From NCBI GenBank assembly GCA_930367205.1, contig OV884009.1, forward strand, positions 36,837,841 through 36,901,840: a stretch of 64,000 nt of DNA, read 5' to 3'. This stretch comes from Acanthosoma haemorrhoidale. Taxonomy: Eukaryota > Arthropoda > Insecta > Hemiptera > Acanthosomatidae. Under the pieces are notes generated by a model. The model had not been told where the DNA came from, ran no database searches, and worked only from the letters and a program-made list of their open reading frames with translations. A program made the translations under genes and the position numbers. Each line of letters begins with the position of its first letter. The first letter of the stretch is position 1. Positions 58,651 to 64,000 of this stretch are shown one piece after another.

Positions 58651-61600
58651 TAAGCACCCTACTTACTTATAAAAAAAAGTACATTACCTTTCAAAAAGGC
58701 ATAGCTTCAAAAACGTCTTACATCTCAGCAACCTTCCATGTTTTTTTCTCCCTTATTATAATTAAAATATTGTCTGCAACTGTCAGCGAATGCTCTCACT
58801 TCGTTACTCAATTCTACTCATTCGTGTTTTTTGTTTTAATCTAATGCTATCACCGTAGTAATCAAATATGTATAATAGACCCTTTACTATTTAGAATAGT
58901 CACATTAGTAATATAATGTTATTTATTTTTTGTCAGCTAAACTTACCTACTTGTTCCTTTTATATACTCGTGAGACAATGTTACAGAATTAAGTGTCTAG
59001 ATAGTGTGAATTAAGTGTGTACATGATACTATATGAATAATGTTGTATTAAAATATTTTATTAATATAAAAAAGAATTTTATATCTGCTTTGTTGTAGAA
59101 AAGGAGGTAATGCTTACAAAAGAAGACATTAGCATATTATGTCCTCCAAGAAGATTATCTTTTGTATACATATATATATATAGTGTTAATAAATTCCTCT
59201 ATTTGATACTAAGTTAAATACTTCTATAGGTCCGTCTGTTGGAATTTTCCAAGCTTGAGTGTCCGTTAAACACGATTACTCCTCATCGCAGATCATAGTT
59301 GAAAAATCAACTGTCTTATCCTCTTAACAACACCGAACTTGACATTACACCGGAATATTTGATCCGTTAATTGTATAATAAGATAAGACTATGAAATATA
59401 AATAAATATGAAAAATTGATTTTAATTACCATTACAGGACCAACTGTATTACGTATTAGTACACACGGTATGAGGAAGGATTGGAAGTCAGGGGAGCTGG
59501 ATTCTGGAGGAGTGGGCGGGAGGCACAGGCGAGGGATTGGGAAATTGTGTGTCCAGTTGGTTATCCGTAGAAGAATAATGGGCAGGACACCCATCTTCCT
59601 CCTAACACTTTTCTTGTCTGGCTTCCAGCAGTACATCTTCCGAGATACTTCTCTCTCTTCCTTCCCTATTTCGTCCGGGGCAGTTGCTTTGCCCAAATAT
59701 GGCTGTATCTAATTTTTACTACCTGGATGTAGTCAACCATAAACGAGAAAAATAAATTATGTCGCCTTATTTTATGTGGCGTTCATGCCGAGTTCATTTT
59801 CTGCACCCTACTAGCGACTTAATTTGAAGATTGTTTAGCTATTTGATCCCTCCTCCGCATCGTTGAGGTTTTTAACCAGCGTGAAATTCCAAATCTTTTT
59901 GGAAGCCAATAATAAAATAACGTCTCAGCCTTCAATAGGTTTTTTTGCTATTTAAATTATAAAATATTTTAAGTGGCAAATGATTCATGAAGTAAAACCA
60001 AGCATTTATGATAGTAAATATCACTTATTCGTTTTTAAGAAACTAGCCCTTATATTACAGTCGGGCAAACGTTCCTTCAGGTACTTTGAGGATTGAAACT
60101 TTTTAATGTGTATGAAAATTTAAAAATTGGTGTGTTGTACTGATGTATCGTAGTTAGTTACTTGGTTTACATGTTGTTTATCTGCACCCTCCGAGCATAC
60201 CTCGTGTCCTATAAAACCACGTGACATGTAGGACTGGGGTGCCTCCGGGGACTTGGCTGGCTCTGGGGAGCCTGAGATCTATGGCCCTGGCTTGAATCAG
60301 AAGATTTCCCAAATCAGTATAAATATACTAAAAATGGATTCGATGACCTGAGGTCAAAATAAGCCACAAACATTATTTTTTTAAAAATGGAAAGGCCAGT
60401 GATCTTCGGATAAGTTTGTTTCTTATCATACCAGATATCCAAGTTTCCAATTTGAACCAAACTCTGCATTTCATTCAAAGTTTCCACGTGTGGTTTGAGA
60501 TCGTCAGTAATCTTGTATTTGGAAATAGTGTCAAAGCTATTTTCATTTTTTTTCCTTGACTAATCTCGAGGTGCACGACCAATTTGTGCATCGTTCTCTG
60601 ATTAGTTTGGCCGTAAACCAATCACGATGCCTACTTGATCAGGATAATCCACCCTTATCTCTAACCTAAAATCGAACGAAAAACACATATAGTAAATTGA
60701 CATTTGCTTCATTAACTTTGTTTGGGAATCTTAGCCATGTAGGAAGTAACGAGAGTTCAGAGGTAACTGCGAAAATTTCCTTTACTATACACTCACCCTG
60801 TTCTGCTAACTCTAACTCTAATTGTCTTTAATCAAATGAGGAATGATTGCTGGGAACGGAGAACGCACATCGCTCGACGGAGAACGAGACCGACATTCAC
60901 CGACACACGTGCCTATTACTACATCATTCAGACGCAAAGAATGTTATCCTCGCTAGGTTTACACGTCATTCTGACACGTCAATATCTGCTCTAGAAGAAC
61001 CCTAAGCCACTCTGTCAGATCGCTGTCTACCCCTTTCTTACCAAACGCCCCATGAACCAAGCCAATTCTCAACAGTTCCTCAATATATTGGAAGAAAGCA
61101 GAACAAACTAATCATGATTAAACAGGTGTTTTTCCTTGCTTTGTACCATTGAGTTACTTTCCTGTGAAATAGGTGGAATGAATGAGAACGTGACGCTGTG
61201 ACGTCTTTGATTTCGTTTTGTGGCCCTGAGTTGTGACGAGTAGTCAAGAGTGTTGTAATTGTAATCTGTGAATTTATATATAGACATTATCATTTACTGC
61301 TGCTGTGTCTATTTGCTACAGAATCCGTGAAAAAATTATATTTCTCTGCAAACAAGATGGTGTCTAAAACGTTTCACAAAGTACCGAAAAATATTGTTAG
61401 CGTCTAAATCGGAAGTTTTCAAAATATGATATGGTGTAAAGAAAAAGAGGGCGATGTTGCTTCATTAATCCTAAATTTGTTACCACTCATACTATGGTTT
61501 CTGAATAAAACTCAAAATCGTATCAAACGATAGATTGCTTAATACAAAGTAACGAAGGTTCAATAATAGCAACAGGTGCCTTCTACACAAGTGAAGATGT

Positions 61601-61969
61601 CTCATCGTTAATCTGGGCACTGAAAAAAAAAAAACTTCTGCTATTTGAATTATCACTATAAAATTCAAAGGGAAAAACACTCATAATATCTGTGCATTTT
61701 ACTTATTTCAATGAGATAAAATATATTTCTGCTAGAATCAAATAATTATTTTTTTTCTCCAAAAATATTACGAGCACTTTAAACCACACCAAATTTTCAA
61801 ATTCGTTATTACTTTTTAAAATCCATCTATTATAAAATGAAACCGCTCCGCCATAACAGGAAGGAATTTCTGCCATTTGTGAAAATCATCATATTTAAAA
61901 AAGAATGTAGGAAAAATTAACTCCGACTTACAGGTAATAAATATATGCTGTATTTTTTAATTAAAAATA
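58651..61969. other. Mostly AT-rich unassigned stretch
   Basis: The major capsid gene would be expected nearby in an intact Polinton but was not recognised. Overlapping frames on both strands at 59367-59712 (about 100 codons each) lie in a less AT-rich patch and show no known motif. A GC-rich patch occurs at 60215-60290. A short (TA)n run lies near 59170-59182. Confidence 0.3.
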
Positions 61970-62029
61970 CTATTCATGTACATGGCGCTGATGAAATGTA
62001 ATTGTGTAGTAATCTGACGTGTAAATTAC

Positions 62030-62203
62030 CTTTGGTGGCATATGTCGTGCAGTGGCAATATAAAATATCCCCCGCTGTTTTCTAACTCTATATACCTCTC
62101 TTGATAGAGAGAGCTCGGTAAAGATATTATCCATTGCGCTCGTAAAACCGGAGGTGTGAACTTTTATGGAGTTTTTACGCCTAGGGGCCCTTGGGGAATC
62201 CAT
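62030..62203 (-). other. Candidate coding exon (unassigned)
   Basis: On the minus strand an ATG at 62203-62201 (context AAAAATGGAT) opens a frame of 58 codons (starting MDSPRAPRRKNS, with RKQRGIFYIATARHMPPK at the end). The frame reaches CAAAG|GTAATT, a good splice donor, exactly in phase 0 at 62030/62029. The frame stays open to 61970 if unspliced. The basic N-terminus has no family I recognise. It may be the first exon of a host or element gene, or chance. Confidence 0.3.
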
Positions 62204-62869
62204 TTTTACAATGTTCTTCTGACCGATAAGAAAAAAAAAATTGACCACAGAACATTGACATGATTACAATTGTATGTGGTTCACAGTTGTGTGTTTTAAA
62301 AAAAACCCGCGTTTGTGATTATTAGATAGCACTAGTGCATATATCATGATTTTAAACCTAATAATATAGAATAAAATATCATTTCCCCTACAGTCGTAGA
62401 TGAACCCAAACATTAGAGCTCATTAGTGTATAAGTTGTTATAAATCATTTGAAATGTTTATTGTTTTTTCAATATAATGTACGTGCCTTAGCTTAAGGAG
62501 TAAATTTACAATATAGCATTAACGATACATTAAAAAAATAATGTAGACGATGTAATTCACTGGCCTCAACATCTGAAGATCTGGTGTAATCTCCCACCTG
62601 TGACAATCATTGGGTAGAATGATATTTAGGGATCAAGCATTGATTATTACGGAGGATAAAACGCTTTTTCTGTCTGAAAGCTACTCTAAAACTAAAACTA
62701 AGGCTAACTTGTACTGAGAGATCGCATGTGTTGCATAATGCCAGCAAATGCAATTAACACTGTGTTACTGCGGATTTCTCCACATATCTCACTTCCATAA
62801 ATCAACTTACTTCAAATAGATAAATTTAGTTTGTTTCTAAAATCAGATTACAATATATATGAATGAGGC
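62204..62869. other. AT-rich unassigned stretch
   Basis: No recognised feature. The last five bases, GAGGC (62865-62869), are the left target duplication of the LTR that follows. Confidence 0.4.
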
Positions 62870-63478
62870 TGTAGCGACCGCTAACTACATTAGATAAATC
62901 ACCCTATACTCTATTGCATATATATTGTAAGCAAAAGTAAATAACATGAACTAAATGTATTACAGACAAAATGTAAATAACATGAACAAATATAAATCAT
63001 TGTAAATGTGTTAAGCAATAAAAGATGGGGGCCAAGCAAGTAACACGAGAAGGGTCACCAGCTGTCAGTCATAAACATAAACTACCCTTTTGCAGCCTCT
63101 ACCCTCCAAGGGTCGCGTAATTAGGCGGTGGTCGCGGTTCATCACCACATGTGTGGAGTCCCAACCGCCAGCCTAGGCCCTTTCAGGCCTCCCAGAGAGG
63201 GTACTTAAGCCAGGGCTCCTGGCCCTGTTAATTAGTCTCTCGTGACCTTTACTCGTTGATGCTTGGTTTCCGCTCGAACTCTGAAAACTTGACTAATTCT
63301 TTATGAAAAACCTCTGTACCTCTTCTCTTGAACATAGTGCATTGTCAGGGCACATATCTATAAAAAATGGAGTCAGATAGTAACGCCGTCATGAAACGAT
63401 TGTCTAGGTTATACTCGAACAATCCGCCCTTGTCACCAGGGCTAGGGTGAACAGGCACCCCCTAGTGACGTCCCAACA
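62870..63478. mobile_element. Solo LTR with 5-bp target duplication
   Basis: A 609-bp unit begins TGTAGCGACC and ends GTGACGTCCCAACA (TG...CA). It is flanked on both sides by GAGGC (62865-62869 and 63479-63483), a typical 5-bp duplication of BEL/Pao or Ty3-type retrotransposons. A TATA-like ACTTAAGCC lies near 63204 in a GC-rich promoter-like part, followed about 35 bases on by TCTCTCGTGACC, suggesting plus orientation. GTAAATAACATGAAC is repeated in the 5' part (about 62938 and 62971). No primer site or internal genes follow, so it is a recombined single LTR. Confidence 0.82.
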
Positions 63479-63483
63479 GAGGC

Positions 63484-64000
63484 CTAAACAAATAATAATA
63501 ACAGACGTTATTACGACAGTTAATAAAAGAAATAGACGTTAATAATTTACTATCAATAGTTATTTGTAGAGCTCTCGTCATTTCCACCGAATACTTCTTG
63601 TCGGGTCCCAATAGTTATTTTTGTTTATTTTTTCGCGAGTTTCAAATTATCATGGGATAAATTAAAACCTGTGAACAATTTACTATAATCGTACACTGAT
63701 TTAAAAGGAAAAAAGTTACTTTTTATTTTTTCTCATTCGCGTAATTCAAAAACCACTAATTTCATTTTATTAATTAAAAGCCAGATGTTTTGTTCCTATT
63801 ATTTTACTTAAGTGAATTTATTAAAAGAGAAAAAAACTCAAGATTGTAATATTTGTTTATATCGAAATGTAGTTGTAATATTAGCAGTTGAAGTTGTTGA
63901 CGTCTTATCTAGTAAGAAGGTGCAATTTGATGCGATCAGCATCGTGTTTGTTTGTGAACTGCGGATCAACTCCGATCGTATTACGAGTTTCGTCAACAAA
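63484..64000. other. AT-rich unassigned end of window
   Basis: No gene, RNA or repeat was recognised. Confidence 0.4.

Noticed and set aside
58572..58844. 90-codon frame as a separate gene
   Set aside because: Its first about 20 codons are the C-terminus of the Polinton capsid-type protein; the rest is read-through into AT-rich DNA.
58651..59400. Polinton major capsid gene downstream of the minor capsid
   Set aside because: Looked for its N-terminal pattern on both strands; only weak, unconvincing resemblances such as NNTELDITPEYL near 59330.
59367..59712. Opposed frames of about 100 codons as genes
   Set aside because: Both strands are open in the same patch and neither shows a recognisable domain or splice context; left unassigned.

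Overview
The window looks like AT-rich nuclear DNA from an arthropod, most likely an insect. The evidence is indirect: Jockey-type LINEs, a Polinton/Maverick remnant, a pogo/Tigger-type transposase, mariner-like mini-elements, a 199-bp satellite, and a solo LTR with a 5-bp target duplication. A sap-feeding bug (Hemiptera) is possible but I cannot prove it. I found no host gene that I can name. Nearly everything recognisable is mobile DNA, most of it broken. All family names come from reading motifs by eye; no database search was run.

Region by region: 0-2.5 kb holds a GC-rich segment and the best-preserved LINE of the window (family A, a 497-codon reverse transcriptase ORF with its 3' UTR and poly(A)). 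From 2.5 to 16 kb there is AT-rich unassigned sequence with short, mostly minus-strand scraps of LINE A, a tail of a third LINE family, and a 95-bp mariner-like mini-element. At 16.38-18.33 kb is a complete but dead Tigger-like transposon with TA duplications. LINE B follows as a reverse transcriptase copy (18.66-20.77 kb) and a separate endonuclease copy (22.3-23.3 kb). From 24 to 31 kb there are few features, apart from a second mini-mariner and a LINE A copy with a 9-bp target duplication. A 199-bp tandem array fills 31.07-33.54 kb. LINE A and B copies are scattered from 34 to 53 kb, including a LINE B copy with a 10-bp target duplication at 44 kb. A tandem pair of fold-back MITEs lies at 48.7-49.7 kb.

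The most coherent find is at 53.3-58.65 kb. It is the decayed remnant of a Polinton/Maverick (virus-like DNA transposon): a DNA polymerase B exonuclease region, then on the minus strand a coiled-coil-type protein and a packaging ATPase, then divergently on the plus strand a short hydrophobic virion-type protein, an adenain-like cysteine protease, and a jelly-roll (minor capsid-type) protein. In the living element these would replicate the DNA, package it and build the particle. Here every gene has frameshifts or stops and key catalytic residues are gone. Other mobile DNA, including a LINE B 3' end, lies between the polymerase and the structural block.

The last 5 kb is mostly unassigned and AT-rich. 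It contains one possible minus-strand coding exon (62.03-62.20 kb) and a clean solo LTR (62,870-63,478) flanked by GAGGC.
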